The translations under genes were made by a program, and so were the position numbers. 55,320 bases of DNA from Bordetella hinzii LMG 13501 (lineage in GTDB: Bacteria; Pseudomonadota; Gammaproteobacteria; Burkholderiales; Burkholderiaceae_B). Of the stretch, positions 25,776 to 37,175 are shown piece by piece (the first letter of the stretch is position 1; each line of letters begins with the position of its first letter). The DNA lies in NCBI RefSeq assembly GCF_001548475.1, contig NZ_LRUJ01000034.1:1-55320 (forward strand). The letters are read 5' to 3'. The notes under the pieces are model-generated. The model saw nothing but the letters and a program-made list of their open reading frames with translations. It did not search any database and had not been told where the DNA came from.

Positions 25776-27404
25776 ATGAAACCGTTTGACTGGAGCAATC
25801 CCTATCCTTCGCATCGCATTCCGCTGTTTGCGCGCAATGTGGTGTCGACCTCGCATCCGCTGGCCGCCCAGGCCGGGCTGCGCATGCTGCTCAAGGGCGG
25901 CAATGCCGTGGACGCCGCCATCGCCGCGGCGGCCACCATCGTGCTGGTCGAGCCGGTGTCCAACGGCCTGGGCAGCGACTGTTTCGCGATCCTGTGGGAC
26001 GGCAAGCAACTGCACGGCCTGAATTCCTCGGGCACCGCGCCCGCGGCCTGGAGCGTCGAGTACTTCAAGCGCAAGTACGGCACGGACGCCGCCGGCCTGG
26101 CCAAGCAGCCCAAGCGCGGCTGGGACACGGTCACGGTGCCGGGGGCGGTGGCGGGCTGGTCCGCCCTGCACGAGAAATTCGGCAAGCTGCCGTTCGAACA
26201 GCTGTTCGAACCGGCCATCGAAATCGCCGAGCGCGGCTATGCCGTGCCGCCCGTGGTGGCGCACAAATGGGCCGCAGCGGCCCAGGAACTCAGCGAGCAG
26301 CCCGGCTATGCCCAGGCCTTCCTGCCCAAGGGCCGGGCGCCGGAGGTGGGCGAGCATTTCCGCTTCCCCGACGCGGCCTATGCGCTCAAGCGCATCGCCG
26401 CCAGCGGCGGCCGCGATTTCTATGAGGGCGAGCTGGCCGAGCGTATTGCCGCCTTCAGCAAGGAGTGCGGCGGCGCCATGACGCTGGAGGATCTGCGCAA
26501 CTACCGCCCGCAATGGGTCGAGCCCATCCGCAAGGCCTATCGCGGCTATGAGCTCAACGAAATCCCGCCCAACGGGCAGGGCATCGCCGCGCTGATCGCG
26601 CTGGGCATTTGCGAGAAATTCGACCTGGCCAATATGCCGGTGGATTCGGCGCAGTCGCAGCATGTGCAGATCGAGGCCATGAAGCTGGCCTTCGCCGACC
26701 TGTACCGCTATGTGGCCGATCCGCGCAGCATGGAAGTCACGCCGGCGCAGATGCTGGACGACGCCTATCTGGCCGACCGCGCCAAGCTCATCCAGCTGGA
26801 CCGCGCGACCCACTTCGCGGCCGGCCGCCCGCATGCCGGCGGCACCATCTACCTGACCGCCGCCGACGAGAACGGCATGATGATTTCCTTCATCCAGTCG
26901 AACTACATGGGCTTCGGCTCGGGCGTGGTCGTGCCCGGCACGGGCATCAGCCTGCAGAACCGCGGCGTGGGCTTTTCGATGGACCCGGCCTCGGCCAATG
27001 TGGTCGAGGGCGGCAAGCGCCCCTTCCATACCATCATCCCGGGTTTCCTGACCCAGGGCGGCCAGCCGGTCATGAGCTTTGGCGTCATGGGCGGCGATAT
27101 GCAGCCGCAGGGCCATATGCAGACCGTCATCCGCATGCTGGACTATCACCAGAACCCCCAGGCGGCCTGCTGCGCGCCGCGCTGGAAGGTCAATCGCGAT
27201 TTCACGCTGGACATCGAGGCCAGCATGAATCCGGCCGTCGCGCAGGCGCTCAAGGACATGGGCCATTCCTTGAAGTCGGTCGACGATCCTTATATGGACT
27301 TCGGTGCCGGCCAGTTCATCTGGCGCATGCACGGCAGCGACAATGAACTGGGCTATGTGGCGGCCAGCGACAGCCGCCGCGACGGCCAGGCGGTCGGCTT
27401 CTGA
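25776..27404 (+). CDS. Gamma-glutamyltransferase family Ntn hydrolase (acylase/HpxW-like)
   Basis: 542 aa from the ATG at 25776. The family self-cleaves before a Thr that becomes the nucleophile; the expected site is in RPHAGGTIYLTAADENG, where canonical enzymes have TTHYSV. The N-terminal part shows STSHPLAAQAGLRMLLKGGN and NGLGSDCFA. The usual SSMSPT oxyanion segment is replaced by PFHTIIPGF, as in the divergent branch that includes oxamate amidohydrolase HpxW. No signal peptide is seen, so it acts in the cytoplasm. It heads a dipeptide/glutathione-type ABC operon; the substrate may be a gamma-glutamyl or other amide compound imported by it. Confidence 0.87.
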   Translation: MKPFDWSNPYPSHRIPLFARNVVSTSHPLAAQAGLRMLLKGGNAVDAAIAAAATIVLVEPVSNGLGSDCFAILWDGKQLHGLNSSGTAPAAWSVEYFKRKYGTDAAGLAKQPKRGWDTVTVPGAVAGWSALHEKFGKLPFEQLFEPAIEIAERGYAVPPVVAHKWAAAAQELSEQPGYAQAFLPKGRAPEVGEHFRFPDAAYALKRIAASGGRDFYEGELAERIAAFSKECGGAMTLEDLRNYRPQWVEPIRKAYRGYELNEIPPNGQGIAALIALGICEKFDLANMPVDSAQSQHVQIEAMKLAFADLYRYVADPRSMEVTPAQMLDDAYLADRAKLIQLDRATHFAAGRPHAGGTIYLTAADENGMMISFIQSNYMGFGSGVVVPGTGISLQNRGVGFSMDPASANVVEGGKRPFHTIIPGFLTQGGQPVMSFGVMGGDMQPQGHMQTVIRMLDYHQNPQAACCAPRWKVNRDFTLDIEASMNPAVAQALKDMGHSLKSVDDPYMDFGAGQFIWRMHGSDNELGYVAASDSRRDGQAVGF

Positions 27405-27468
27405 GGCCGGCCCGGGCGCGCCCCGCGGCGGGCGCGCCGATTTTTCGTCAACAAGGGGAATAGATTCG

Positions 27469-28989
27469 ATGAAAACCTGGAAACCTCTCGGCCTGGCACT
27501 GGCGGCGGCGACGCTGTCGCTGGCCGGCGCCGCCGCCGTGGCGCAAGACCTGCGTATCGGCCTGCAGGAGGATCCCGATGTGCTGGATCCGCATCGCGCG
27601 CGCACCTACGTCGGCCGCATTGTCTTCACGTCGCTGTGCGACAAGCTCGTGGACCTGGACGCCAAGCTGCAGTTTGTGCCCCAACTGGCGACCTCCTGGT
27701 CCTGGAGCGAGGACAACAAGGCCCTGACCTTCAAGCTGCGTGATGATGCCTATTTCCACGACGGCAGCAAGTTCGACGCCGCCGCGGCCAAGGCCAATCT
27801 CGAGCGCGCCATGACGCTGCAGGACAGCATGCGCAAGGGCGAGCTGGCCTCGGTCGAAACCATCGAGGCGCCCGATGCCCAGACGCTGGTGCTGCATCTG
27901 AAGCGCCCCGACGCCACCCTGGTGGCCCAGTTGTCCGACCGTGCCGGCATGATGCTCTCGCCCAAGTCCTTCGAGGGCGATCCGGCCGCCGTGGGCCGCA
28001 AGCCCATCTGCTCCGGGCCGTATAAATTCGTCGAGCGCGTGCAGAACGACCGCATCGTGCTGGAGAAGTTCGACAAATACTATGACGCCAAGAGCTATGC
28101 CTTCGCGCGCCTGGTGTTCCTGCCCATCCCGGACACCACGGTACGCCTGTCCAACCTGCGCTCCGGCGGCCTGGACATCCTGGAGCGCATGAATCCCTCC
28201 GATGCGCCGCAGGTCAAGAACGACAAGAGCGTGCAATTCATGTCGGTCTCCGGCCTGGGCTTCCAGGAGGTGTTCTACAACCTGGGCAATGGCAAGCGGG
28301 CCGAGACCAGCCCCTTCAAGGATCCGCGCGTGCGGCATGCCTTCGAGCTGACCATAGACCGCAATGTCATCAACGAAGTCGTCGGCGGCGGCATTTTCGA
28401 GCCGGCCAGCCAGCCTTTCCCGCCGGCCAGCCCCTATCATTCCGACAAGTTCCCCGTGCCCAAGCGCGACGTGGCGCGCGCCCGCGCCCTGCTCAAGGAG
28501 GCGGGCCTGGACAAGGTGAGCGCCGAGTTCGCCTTCGGCAACAACACCACCACGGCGGCCATCGCCGAGATGATCCAGGCCATGTCGGCCGAGGCGGGCT
28601 TCCAGCTCAAGCTGCGGCCCACCGAGTACGCGGCGCTGCTGAACGAGGCGCAGGCCGGCAATTTCGAGGTCATCATGCGCGGCTGGTCGGGCCGGGTGGA
28701 TCCGGACGGCAACGTCTACCAGTTCGTGACCTGCAAGGGCTCGCTGAACGACGGCCGCTACTGCAACCCCGAGGTCGACAAGCTGCTGGCCGATGCGCGC
28801 ACCGTGCCCGACCAGGACAAGCGGCGCGCCATCTATGATCAGGCCCAGAAGTTGCTGCACGACGACGCCCACAACTTCTACCTGTACTATCAGCCCTGGC
28901 CTTTTGTGCTGGGCAAAAACGTGCGTGGTTTCACCGCCTATCCCGACGGGATGATCCGTCTGAAGGGCGTCACCCTGGCACAGAAGTAA
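27469..28989 (+). CDS. Peptide/glutathione-type ABC transporter substrate-binding protein
   Basis: 506 aa with a Sec signal cleaved near AAAVAQ (about residue 24). It belongs to the DppA/OppA/GsiB family (SBP_bac_5): LRIGLQEDPDVLDPHRAR, LATSWSWSEDNKALTFKLRDDAYFHDGS, and RHAFELTIDRNVI. Length is close to E. coli GsiB (512). It binds a small peptide, glutathione or related ligand in the periplasm. SD AAGGGGAATAG precedes the ATG. It lies between the Ntn hydrolase and two permease genes. Confidence 0.92.
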   Translation: MKTWKPLGLALAAATLSLAGAAAVAQDLRIGLQEDPDVLDPHRARTYVGRIVFTSLCDKLVDLDAKLQFVPQLATSWSWSEDNKALTFKLRDDAYFHDGSKFDAAAAKANLERAMTLQDSMRKGELASVETIEAPDAQTLVLHLKRPDATLVAQLSDRAGMMLSPKSFEGDPAAVGRKPICSGPYKFVERVQNDRIVLEKFDKYYDAKSYAFARLVFLPIPDTTVRLSNLRSGGLDILERMNPSDAPQVKNDKSVQFMSVSGLGFQEVFYNLGNGKRAETSPFKDPRVRHAFELTIDRNVINEVVGGGIFEPASQPFPPASPYHSDKFPVPKRDVARARALLKEAGLDKVSAEFAFGNNTTTAAIAEMIQAMSAEAGFQLKLRPTEYAALLNEAQAGNFEVIMRGWSGRVDPDGNVYQFVTCKGSLNDGRYCNPEVDKLLADARTVPDQDKRRAIYDQAQKLLHDDAHNFYLYYQPWPFVLGKNVRGFTAYPDGMIRLKGVTLAQK

Positions 28990-29056
28990 TCCTGCCGCGA
29001 TGGCCGGGCGCCTGCGCGCCCGGCCGGCGGCGTTTTTGTTTTCCGGTTTCCCAAGC

Positions 29057-30001
29057 ATGTTCAAACTGATATTGCGCCGCGTGGTGGTGGCGATCCCGAC
29101 ACTGGTCCTGGTGTCGATGATCGTCTTCATGCTGCAAAAAATCCTGCCGGGCGATCCCGTCCTGACCCTGGCCGGCGAAGAGCGGGATCCCGCCGTGCTG
29201 GACTATCTGCGCGACAAGTACCGCCTGAACGATCCCTTGCCCATGCAATACATGGCCTGGGTGGGACAGGTCGTCCAGGGGGATCTGGGCAAGTCCATGC
29301 GCACCGATGTCCCGGTGCTCACGCTGATCGGCCAGAAACTGCCGGTCACGCTGCAGCTGGCCGCCATGGCCATGGCCTTCGCCATGCTCATCGGCATCCC
29401 CATGGGCATCATCGCGGCGGTGCGCAAGGGCACGGCCGTCGAGATGGGGGCCAATGTGGCGGCCTTGTCCGGGATGTCGATACCGAACTTCTGGCTTGGC
29501 ATCATCCTCATCATGGTGGTGTCGGTGCAATGGAAGCTGTTGCCGGCGTCGGGCTACGTCTCGCCGGCCGAGGATTTCTGGCTGTCCATCAAGACCATGC
29601 TGATGCCGGCCTTCGTGCTGTCGACGGCGATCGCCGCCTACCTGATGCGTCATACGCGCTCGGCCATGCTGGAGGCCCTGAGCGCCGACTATGTGCGCAC
29701 CGCGCGCGCCAAGGGCGTGTCGGCCCGCAAGGTGGTGCTGCGCCACGCCCTGCGCAACGCCCTCATGCCCATCATCACCCTGGTGACGCTGCTATTCGGC
29801 GAATTGCTGGCCGGCGCCGTGCTGACCGAACAGGTCTTCACGATCCCGGGCTTCGGCAAGCTGATCGTCGACGCCGTGTTCAACCGGGACTATGCGGTCG
29901 TGCAGGGGGTCGTGCTCTGCGTCGCGGTGGGCTTTATTTTCATGAACCTGCTGGCCGATGTCCTGTACGTCCTGGTCAATCCCCGTCTGAGGCATCAATG
30001 A
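29057..30001 (+). CDS. Dipeptide/glutathione-type ABC transporter permease (GsiC/DppB type)
   Basis: 314 aa, about six membrane helices, starting MFKLILRRVVVAIPTLVLVSMIVF, the hallmark of DppB-type permeases. LPGDPVLTLAGE and the coupling loop YVRTARAKGVSARKVVLRHALRNALMPIITL are conserved. Its stop overlaps the start of the next permease (ATGA at 29998), so the two are translated together. It forms half of the importer channel. Confidence 0.95.
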   Translation: MFKLILRRVVVAIPTLVLVSMIVFMLQKILPGDPVLTLAGEERDPAVLDYLRDKYRLNDPLPMQYMAWVGQVVQGDLGKSMRTDVPVLTLIGQKLPVTLQLAAMAMAFAMLIGIPMGIIAAVRKGTAVEMGANVAALSGMSIPNFWLGIILIMVVSVQWKLLPASGYVSPAEDFWLSIKTMLMPAFVLSTAIAAYLMRHTRSAMLEALSADYVRTARAKGVSARKVVLRHALRNALMPIITLVTLLFGELLAGAVLTEQVFTIPGFGKLIVDAVFNRDYAVVQGVVLCVAVGFIFMNLLADVLYVLVNPRLRHQ

Positions 30002-30867
30002 GCGCGACCGTCGCAACCGCCGTCCCGCCCCGCGCCGGCAATCGCGCCTGGGCCAAATTCAAGCGCAACAAGGTCGCCCTGGTGGGCGCCTTCATTGTGC
30101 TGTTCTTCGTGCTGCTGGCGCTGTTCGCGCCGCTGATCGCCAACCACGATCCCTTCCAGACCAGTTTCATGACCATCCGCAAGGCGCCCTCGGCGACCTA
30201 TTGGATGGGCACGGACGAACTGGGCCGTGATATTTTCAGCCGCATGGTCTTCGGGGCGCGCGCCTCGCTCATGGCGGGCATGGTGTCGGTCCTGATCGCC
30301 CTGGTGGTGGGCGTGCCCTTCGGGCTGGCCGCGGGCTATTTCGGCGGCTGGACCGACAGCATCATTTCGCGCGCCACCGAGGCGCTGCTCGCCATTCCCT
30401 TCCTGATCCTGGCCATCGCCCTGGCCGCCTTCCTGGGACCGAGCCTGGTCAACGCCATGATCGCCATCGGCGTGTCGGCCGCGCCCAAGTTCATCCGCAT
30501 CACGCGCGGCCAGGTGCTGGCGGTGCGCAATGAAGACTACGTCCAGAGCGCGCGCGCCCTGGGCGCTTCGGACCTGCGCATCATTGCACGGCATGTCTTT
30601 CCCAATGTGATGCCGCCCCTGATCGTGCAGGCCACCATCACCATCGCCACGGCCATCATCGCCGAGGCCAGCCTGTCCTTCCTGGGCCTTGGGCTGCAGC
30701 CGCCCAATCCCTCCTGGGGCTCGATGCTGAATACGGCCAAGAATTTCATGACCCAGGCGCCGTGGATGTCGATCTTCCCCGGATCGGCCATCTTCCTGGC
30801 CGTGCTGGGCTTCAATCTGCTGGGCGACGGTCTGCGTGACGCCCTGGATCCGCGTCAGGACAAGTAA
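29998..30867 (+). CDS. Dipeptide/glutathione-type ABC transporter permease (GsiD/DppC type)
   Basis: 289 aa. The N-terminal cytoplasmic stretch RAWAKFKRNKVALVGAFIVLFF, then HDPF, the GTDELGRDIFSRMVFGARASL motif and coupling loop YVQSARALGASDLRIIARHVFPNVMPPL are standard for DppC-type subunits. It overlaps the preceding permease by four bases and is followed after three bases by the ATPase gene. Confidence 0.95.
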   Translation: MSATVATAVPPRAGNRAWAKFKRNKVALVGAFIVLFFVLLALFAPLIANHDPFQTSFMTIRKAPSATYWMGTDELGRDIFSRMVFGARASLMAGMVSVLIALVVGVPFGLAAGYFGGWTDSIISRATEALLAIPFLILAIALAAFLGPSLVNAMIAIGVSAAPKFIRITRGQVLAVRNEDYVQSARALGASDLRIIARHVFPNVMPPLIVQATITIATAIIAEASLSFLGLGLQPPNPSWGSMLNTAKNFMTQAPWMSIFPGSAIFLAVLGFNLLGDGLRDALDPRQDK

Positions 30868-30870
30868 AGC

Positions 30871-32745
<1,875 letters not shown>

Positions 32746-32787
32746 GTTTGGTCTGGTAATGGCTCGTGTTTGATGCCCGTCATCGGC

Positions 32788-32811
32788 AAAGCTGGAAAAA
32801 ATTCCAGCTTT
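32788..32811 (+). terminator. Possible weak terminator/hairpin before the methyltransferase gene
   Basis: AAAGCTGGAA-AAAA-TTCCAGCTTT is a perfect 10-bp inverted repeat. It may weakly terminate the ABC operon. It also sits 4 bases before the methyltransferase ATG, where a ribosome-binding site would be. Confidence 0.45.
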
Positions 32812-32815
32812 GTCC

Positions 32816-33448
32816 ATGGCAAATCTCTTTCGTCCCGGGCGCCTGCGGCGCGCCCTCCACCGCGCGCTCTTTTCCTTGTCGCCCCGCCTCGCGCAGGGCC
32901 TGGATGTGCGCTTTTGCTACGACTCGGCGGACCGGCGCTTTCTCGAGGGGCCGGTCTTCGATTTTCTCAACACCTGCTATCGCGCGCGGCATGCCCGTTG
33001 CCTGTTCATCGGCATGTCGCGCTACAACTGGCACTATCCGCGCCTGCTTGCGCTGGACTTCCATTCGGTGGATATCGATCCGCGCTGCGCGCGTTACGGC
33101 CAGCCAGGCCGGCATGTCACGGGCGACGCCACGGCCTTGCGGGACTACTATCCCGCCAGCCACTTCGAGGTGGTGATCGCCAACGGCATGGTGGGCTACG
33201 GGGTCAACGATGCCGGGTCCTTCGGCCGCCTGCTGCACGGCGCCATCGATGTGCTCAAGCCCGGCGGACGCCTGATCCTGGGCTACAACGATACCCGCCG
33301 CCGTCTGCGGTTCGACATGGAAGGGATGCTGGCGGCCTGCGGCCTGGCGCGGGAAGCGCCGCCGATACTTGGCCTGGAGGGGCACACCTTGTTGTTCCCG
33401 GCGCCCGGCTGCCACCGCTATGTGTTTTTGCGCAAGCCCCGGGGCTAA
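32816..33448 (+). CDS. Class I SAM-dependent methyltransferase
   Basis: 210 aa from the ATG at 32816 (a TTG two codons earlier is also in frame). The Rossmann core shows RCLFIGMSRYNWHYPRLL (motif I), FHSVDIDPRC (acidic residue of motif II), FEVVIANGMVGYGVNDAG and DVLKPGGRLILGYNDT. The target is unknown. No ribosome-binding site is visible because a hairpin occupies that place. Its stop overlaps the stop of the converging LysE-type gene. Confidence 0.8.
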   Translation: MANLFRPGRLRRALHRALFSLSPRLAQGLDVRFCYDSADRRFLEGPVFDFLNTCYRARHARCLFIGMSRYNWHYPRLLALDFHSVDIDPRCARYGQPGRHVTGDATALRDYYPASHFEVVIANGMVGYGVNDAGSFGRLLHGAIDVLKPGGRLILGYNDTRRRLRFDMEGMLAACGLAREAPPILGLEGHTLLFPAPGCHRYVFLRKPRG

Positions 33449-34080
33449 CGGCGTTCGAGGGCGAGCTTCAGGCCGAAGGCCACGAAGACCACGCCCGTGG
33501 CCGCGTCCAGGCCACGCCCCACGCCGGGGCGGCCCAGCCAGCGCGCCAACGGCCGGGTGGCGGCCACCAGCACGGCGAACCAGGCGATGCCGATCATGGC
33601 ATGCAGCGCCGCCAGCAGCAGGCTGAAGCCCAGCACGTCCGCGCCCTGCGGGATGAATTGCGGCAGAAACGTGATGTAGAACACCCCGACCTTGGGGTTG
33701 AGCAGATTGGTCAGGCAGCCGCGCCGCAGCCAGCCCAGCGCGCTTACGCCGGCTTGTGGACGGGCGGGCCGGCCCGGGCCGCTTGCCGCGCGCGCCCGGC
33801 GCGCGCGCCATAACAGGCCCGCGCCCAGGTAGAGCAGATAGGCGGCGCCGGCGATGCGCAGGACCTCGTAGGCGAACTGGGAGGCCGCCAGCAGGGCGCC
33901 CAGGCCGAAGGCGGCCGCGGCGCCCCAGGCCAGGCAGCCGACGCATATGCCCAGGCCGGCCATGAAGGCGCGGCGCGGCCCTTCCGTGGCGGCGGTGCGC
34001 AGCACCAGCGCCGTATCCAGCCCGGGCGTGAGCGTCATGATGAGGGCGGCGACGGAGAAGGCGAGCAGGGCGGCGGTCAT
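33445..34080 (-). CDS. LysE/RhtB family amino-acid exporter
   Basis: 211 aa inner-membrane protein with about six helices. The N-terminal half carries the family pattern LTPGLDTALVLRTAATEGPRRAFMAGLGICVGCLAWG; LNPKVGVFYITFLPQFIP is the second typical segment. These proteins export amino acids or related compounds such as homoserine lactones. The gene is divergent from the YaeQ gene by 80 bases and converges on the methyltransferase gene. Substrate unknown. Confidence 0.92.
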   Translation of the reverse strand: MTAALLAFSVAALIMTLTPGLDTALVLRTAATEGPRRAFMAGLGICVGCLAWGAAAAFGLGALLAASQFAYEVLRIAGAAYLLYLGAGLLWRARRARAASGPGRPARPQAGVSALGWLRRGCLTNLLNPKVGVFYITFLPQFIPQGADVLGFSLLLAALHAMIGIAWFAVLVAATRPLARWLGRPGVGRGLDAATGVVFVAFGLKLALERR

Positions 34081-34160
34081 GGCATGGGCGGGGCGCGTGT
34101 GTGTCCATCATACCCGCCGCAGGCGTTATGATGGCGGGCTGACCTCGCCGGATAGTTTTC

Positions 34161-34709
34161 ATGGCTCTGCGCGCAACGATATATAAAGCCGACCTCAATA
34201 TTGCCGACACCGACCGCCATTATTACGGCAGCCATGGGCTGACCGTGGCGCGCCACCCGTCGGAGACCGATGAGCGCATGATGGTGCGCATCGCCGCATT
34301 TGCCATGCATGCCGACGATTCATTGGCCTTCACCAAGGGCCTGAGCGACACGGATGAACCCGATATCTGGTCCAAGGACCTGACCGGCGCCATTTCGCTG
34401 TGGATCGAGGTCGGCCAGCCCGATGAGCGACGCATCCTGCGGGCCTGCGGCCGCGCCGAACAGGTCGTCATCTACTGCTACGGCGGTCATGCTTCCCAGG
34501 TCTGGTGGGACGGCGTGCGCGGCAAGGTGGAGCGGGCGCGCAATCTGCGCGTGGTCAACCTGCCCGCGGGCCAGACCCAGGCCCTGGCCGGGCTGGCCGA
34601 GCGCGGCATGCAGATCAACGTCAATATCTCCGACCATACGGTCTATGTCTCGGCGGCCCAGGGCGAAGTGGCCCTGGAGCCCGAGGTGTGGCGCGAGGCC
34701 AGGGACTGA
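34161..34709 (+). CDS. YaeQ family protein
   Basis: 182 aa, the usual family length (E. coli YaeQ 181). The start MALRATIYKADLNIADTDRHYY and the internal EPDIWSKDLTGAISLWIEVGQPDERRILRACGRA match the family strongly. The fold is a compact PD-(D/E)xK-like nuclease fold in known structures, but the biochemical role is unsettled. It converges on the chorismate lyase gene with 13 bases between stops. Confidence 0.93.
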   Translation: MALRATIYKADLNIADTDRHYYGSHGLTVARHPSETDERMMVRIAAFAMHADDSLAFTKGLSDTDEPDIWSKDLTGAISLWIEVGQPDERRILRACGRAEQVVIYCYGGHASQVWWDGVRGKVERARNLRVVNLPAGQTQALAGLAERGMQINVNISDHTVYVSAAQGEVALEPEVWREARD

Positions 34710-34722
34710 GGCGGGGCCGGGC

Positions 34723-35352
34723 TCAGCCGCGCGGGTCGCTGGCGGGGATCCCGGCGCGCCGCTCATGCGCCTTGATGGGCGGCACGATGCGCCCGGCGCC
34801 GCGCCAGAACGCCGGCAGGAAACACTCGGCCACCAGCAGGGGCTGGCCGTGACGCCAGAACACGGAGCGGCGCGCCCACAGGAAGCGGGCGTCGGATGCC
34901 GGCACCGAGGGCAGGCCGGCGACCATGCGGAAAAAGGGCAGGGGCGAGGCCAGCCTGCGGCAGGCGAAGGGCGAGCGGGTGACGCTGCGGTCGTGGTAGA
35001 GCATGTCGGCCAGCGGCCGGGTCATCAGGCGCCGCATGCCCTGCCAGCTGCCATGGGAGGCGGATAGGGGGGTGAGGCTGCGGGCCGGCACGCTATCGAC
35101 ACCGTCGATCGACATCAGGACTTCGCGCACCCATACGGCGGAGCCGGGAGGGATGCGCATGGCCTGCGCCTCGTCGGGCGCCGCGCCCTGGGCGTATTCG
35201 TCCACCACGCGCAGCCGGACCTGGCCCAGCTGGCGCAGGCCGGCCGTCAGGGCGCCCGGGCGGAACAGCCAATGGCGTTGGGCAGGAGTCAAGAAAAAGG
35301 GGGCGCGTGTCAGCCAGCCGGCGGCCAGCGGTGCTTGATACAGGGCAGTCAT
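34723..35352 (-). CDS. ubiC: Chorismate--pyruvate lyase
   Basis: 209 aa. It converts chorismate to 4-hydroxybenzoate and pyruvate, the first committed step of ubiquinone synthesis. The motif [24 protein letters not shown] carries the conserved arginine, and [24 protein letters not shown] the product-site residues and Glu. The length is slightly greater than E. coli UbiC (165), with an extended C-terminal tail. It is divergent from the pseudouridine synthase gene by 58 bases, and no ubiA is adjacent. Confidence 0.88.
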   Translation of the reverse strand: MTALYQAPLAAGWLTRAPFFLTPAQRHWLFRPGALTAGLRQLGQVRLRVVDEYAQGAAPDEAQAMRIPPGSAVWVREVLMSIDGVDSVPARSLTPLSASHGSWQGMRRLMTRPLADMLYHDRSVTRSPFACRRLASPLPFFRMVAGLPSVPASDARFLWARRSVFWRHGQPLLVAECFLPAFWRGAGRIVPPIKAHERRAGIPASDPRG

Positions 35353-35410
35353 GGCTACGTATTATGCCAAGACCGCCGGCGCGGATCGGCCGCGCCTTAC
35401 AATACGCGCC

Positions 35411-36142
35411 ATGGAAAAAGTACGTATCTCCAAGTTGATGTCGGAGCGCGGCCTGTGTTCGCGCCGCGAGGCCGACAGCTATATCGAGCGCGGCTGGGTG
35501 CGGGTGGACGGGGTGGTCGTCTCCGAGCTCGGCGCCAAGGCCTATCCCGACCAGACGATCACGCTGGAGCGCGCCGCGCGCGCGGCGCAGACGTCGCTGG
35601 TCACCATCCTGATCAACAAGCCCATCGGCTATGTCTCCGGCCAGGCCGAGGACGGCTACAAGCCCGCCGCTGCCCTGGTCGACGCCCGCAGCCAGTACGA
35701 GGGCGACCGTTCGCGCCGCCGTTTCGACCGCGCGCACCTGCGCGGCCTGGCCGTGGCCGGGCGCCTGGACATCGATTCCCAGGGTCTGCTGGTGCTGACC
35801 CAGGACGGCCGCATCGCCAAACAGCTGATCGGCGAGGACTCGGCCGTCGATAAGGAGTATCTGGTGCGCGTCGAGGGCAGGCTGGACGAGCGTGGTCTGG
35901 CGCTGCTCAACCACGGCTTGTCGCTGGACGGCAAGCCGCTCAAGCCGGCCGAGGTGCGTTGGCAGAACGAAGACCAGCTGCGCTTTGTGCTGCATGAGGG
36001 CAAAAAGCGCCAGATCCGCCGCATGTGCGAATTGGTCGGGCTGAAGGTCGTGGGCCTGAAGCGCGTGCGCATCGGTCGTGTGCGCCTGGGCGACCTGCCC
36101 CTGGGGCAATGGCGCTATCTGCGCGAGGACGAGCGCTTCTGA
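35411..36142 (+). CDS. rluF: 23S rRNA pseudouridine synthase, RluF-like
   Basis: 243 aa from the ATG at 35411. An S4 RNA-binding domain (about 5-60: [21 protein letters not shown]) precedes the RsuA/RluB/E/F catalytic domain with the Asp motif [18 protein letters not shown] and the family tail [42 protein letters not shown] is typical of RluF. It modifies uridine near the peptidyl-transferase region of 23S rRNA. Assignment to RluF over RluB is by the VSGQ segment and length. Confidence 0.9.
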   Translation: MEKVRISKLMSERGLCSRREADSYIERGWVRVDGVVVSELGAKAYPDQTITLERAARAAQTSLVTILINKPIGYVSGQAEDGYKPAAALVDARSQYEGDRSRRRFDRAHLRGLAVAGRLDIDSQGLLVLTQDGRIAKQLIGEDSAVDKEYLVRVEGRLDERGLALLNHGLSLDGKPLKPAEVRWQNEDQLRFVLHEGKKRQIRRMCELVGLKVVGLKRVRIGRVRLGDLPLGQWRYLREDERF

Positions 36143-36212
36143 GCCGCTTGCGGCAGGCCCGGTTTGTATCGGGTTTGCGTAAACTGATTTCAGTACATTA
36201 CAAACATGGCGG

Positions 36213-37145
36213 TCAGACTGTGTCCGGAAACAGCCTGGCGCTATGCTTTTCCCCCGGCCCCTGCATGCCCAGGCGCTCCATCAGGAATTCGATGAAGATG
36301 CGCGTCTTGGCGGGCAGCAGCCGGGTGTCCGTGACCGCGTAGACCGGGAAAGGGCCGGCATGCCAATCCGGCAGCACCCGTTCCAGGGGGCGGCCTTCAT
36401 TGCCGGGCACGCTGCCCAGGATGGCGATTCCGGCGCCCAGCCCCGTCAGGCTGCGCAGCATGGACACACTGTTGACCGAATAACGCTTGCCCGGCGTGAC
36501 CTCGAGCTGCTGCTGGCCATCGGTCAGCGGCCACCGGGTGACGCGGCCGGCATGTCCGACCCGGAATTCCAGGCACTCATGCTTGACCAGATCATCCGGA
36601 TGCTGCGGCCGGCCATGCCGGGCGAGGTAGTCCGGCGACGCATAGAGATAGGCGGGCAGCATGCCCAGCAGGCGCGCGATCTGGGTGGAGTCCGGCAGCT
36701 CGCCGACCTCGATGGCGACATCGCAGGCCTGGAAGACCCGGTTGGCATGCTCGGGGCTGGCAATGTCGAGGTAGAAGTCCACCTCGGGGTAGCGCTGGGA
36801 GAACTCGACGAAGCACTCGGCCAGGAACTCCGTGCCGAAATCGGCGGGCAGGTTCACGCGCAGCGGCCCAGAGGGGGTTTCCAGCAGGTTCTGCAGTTCT
36901 TCATGCACCACCTGGGCTTCCGCCACGATGCGCTGGCAACGGTCGAAATACAGCTGTCCGGCCGCGGTCAGTTCGACTTTGCGCGTCGTGCGGGCCAGCA
37001 GCTGCAGGCCGACGGAGCGCTCCAGTTCGGCCACCTGGCGCGACAGCGTCGATTTGGGAACGCCGAGGTTTTCGGCCGCGCGGCTGAAGTTGCGCGTCTT
37101 GGCCACCTCGACGAAGAGTTCCATGCCTTGGAGTCGATTGTTCAT
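36213..37145 (-). CDS. LysR family regulator divergent from the RND efflux operon
   Basis: 310 aa. The helix-turn-helix (FVEVAKTRNFSRAAENLGVPKSTLSRQVAELERSVG) and ligand domain (about 90-300) are intact. It is transcribed away from the efflux operon with 182 bases between starts, the layout of AxyR next to the AxyABM pump of Achromobacter. It is therefore the probable local regulator. A dyad TTTAT-N6-ATAAA in the gap is a candidate binding site. Confidence 0.93.
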   Translation of the reverse strand: MNNRLQGMELFVEVAKTRNFSRAAENLGVPKSTLSRQVAELERSVGLQLLARTTRKVELTAAGQLYFDRCQRIVAEAQVVHEELQNLLETPSGPLRVNLPADFGTEFLAECFVEFSQRYPEVDFYLDIASPEHANRVFQACDVAIEVGELPDSTQIARLLGMLPAYLYASPDYLARHGRPQHPDDLVKHECLEFRVGHAGRVTRWPLTDGQQQLEVTPGKRYSVNSVSMLRSLTGLGAGIAILGSVPGNEGRPLERVLPDWHAGPFPVYAVTDTRLLPAKTRIFIEFLMERLGMQGPGEKHSARLFPDTV

Positions 37146-37175
37146 GGAGCATCAGCTTAATGTGCGGGAAGCGGT

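Noticed and set aside
36142..36212. GTTTGTA / TACAAAC inverted repeat between the RluF-type and LysR gene ends as a terminator
   Set aside because: The arms are 7 bp, about 30 bases apart and without a T tract; the evidence is too weak.
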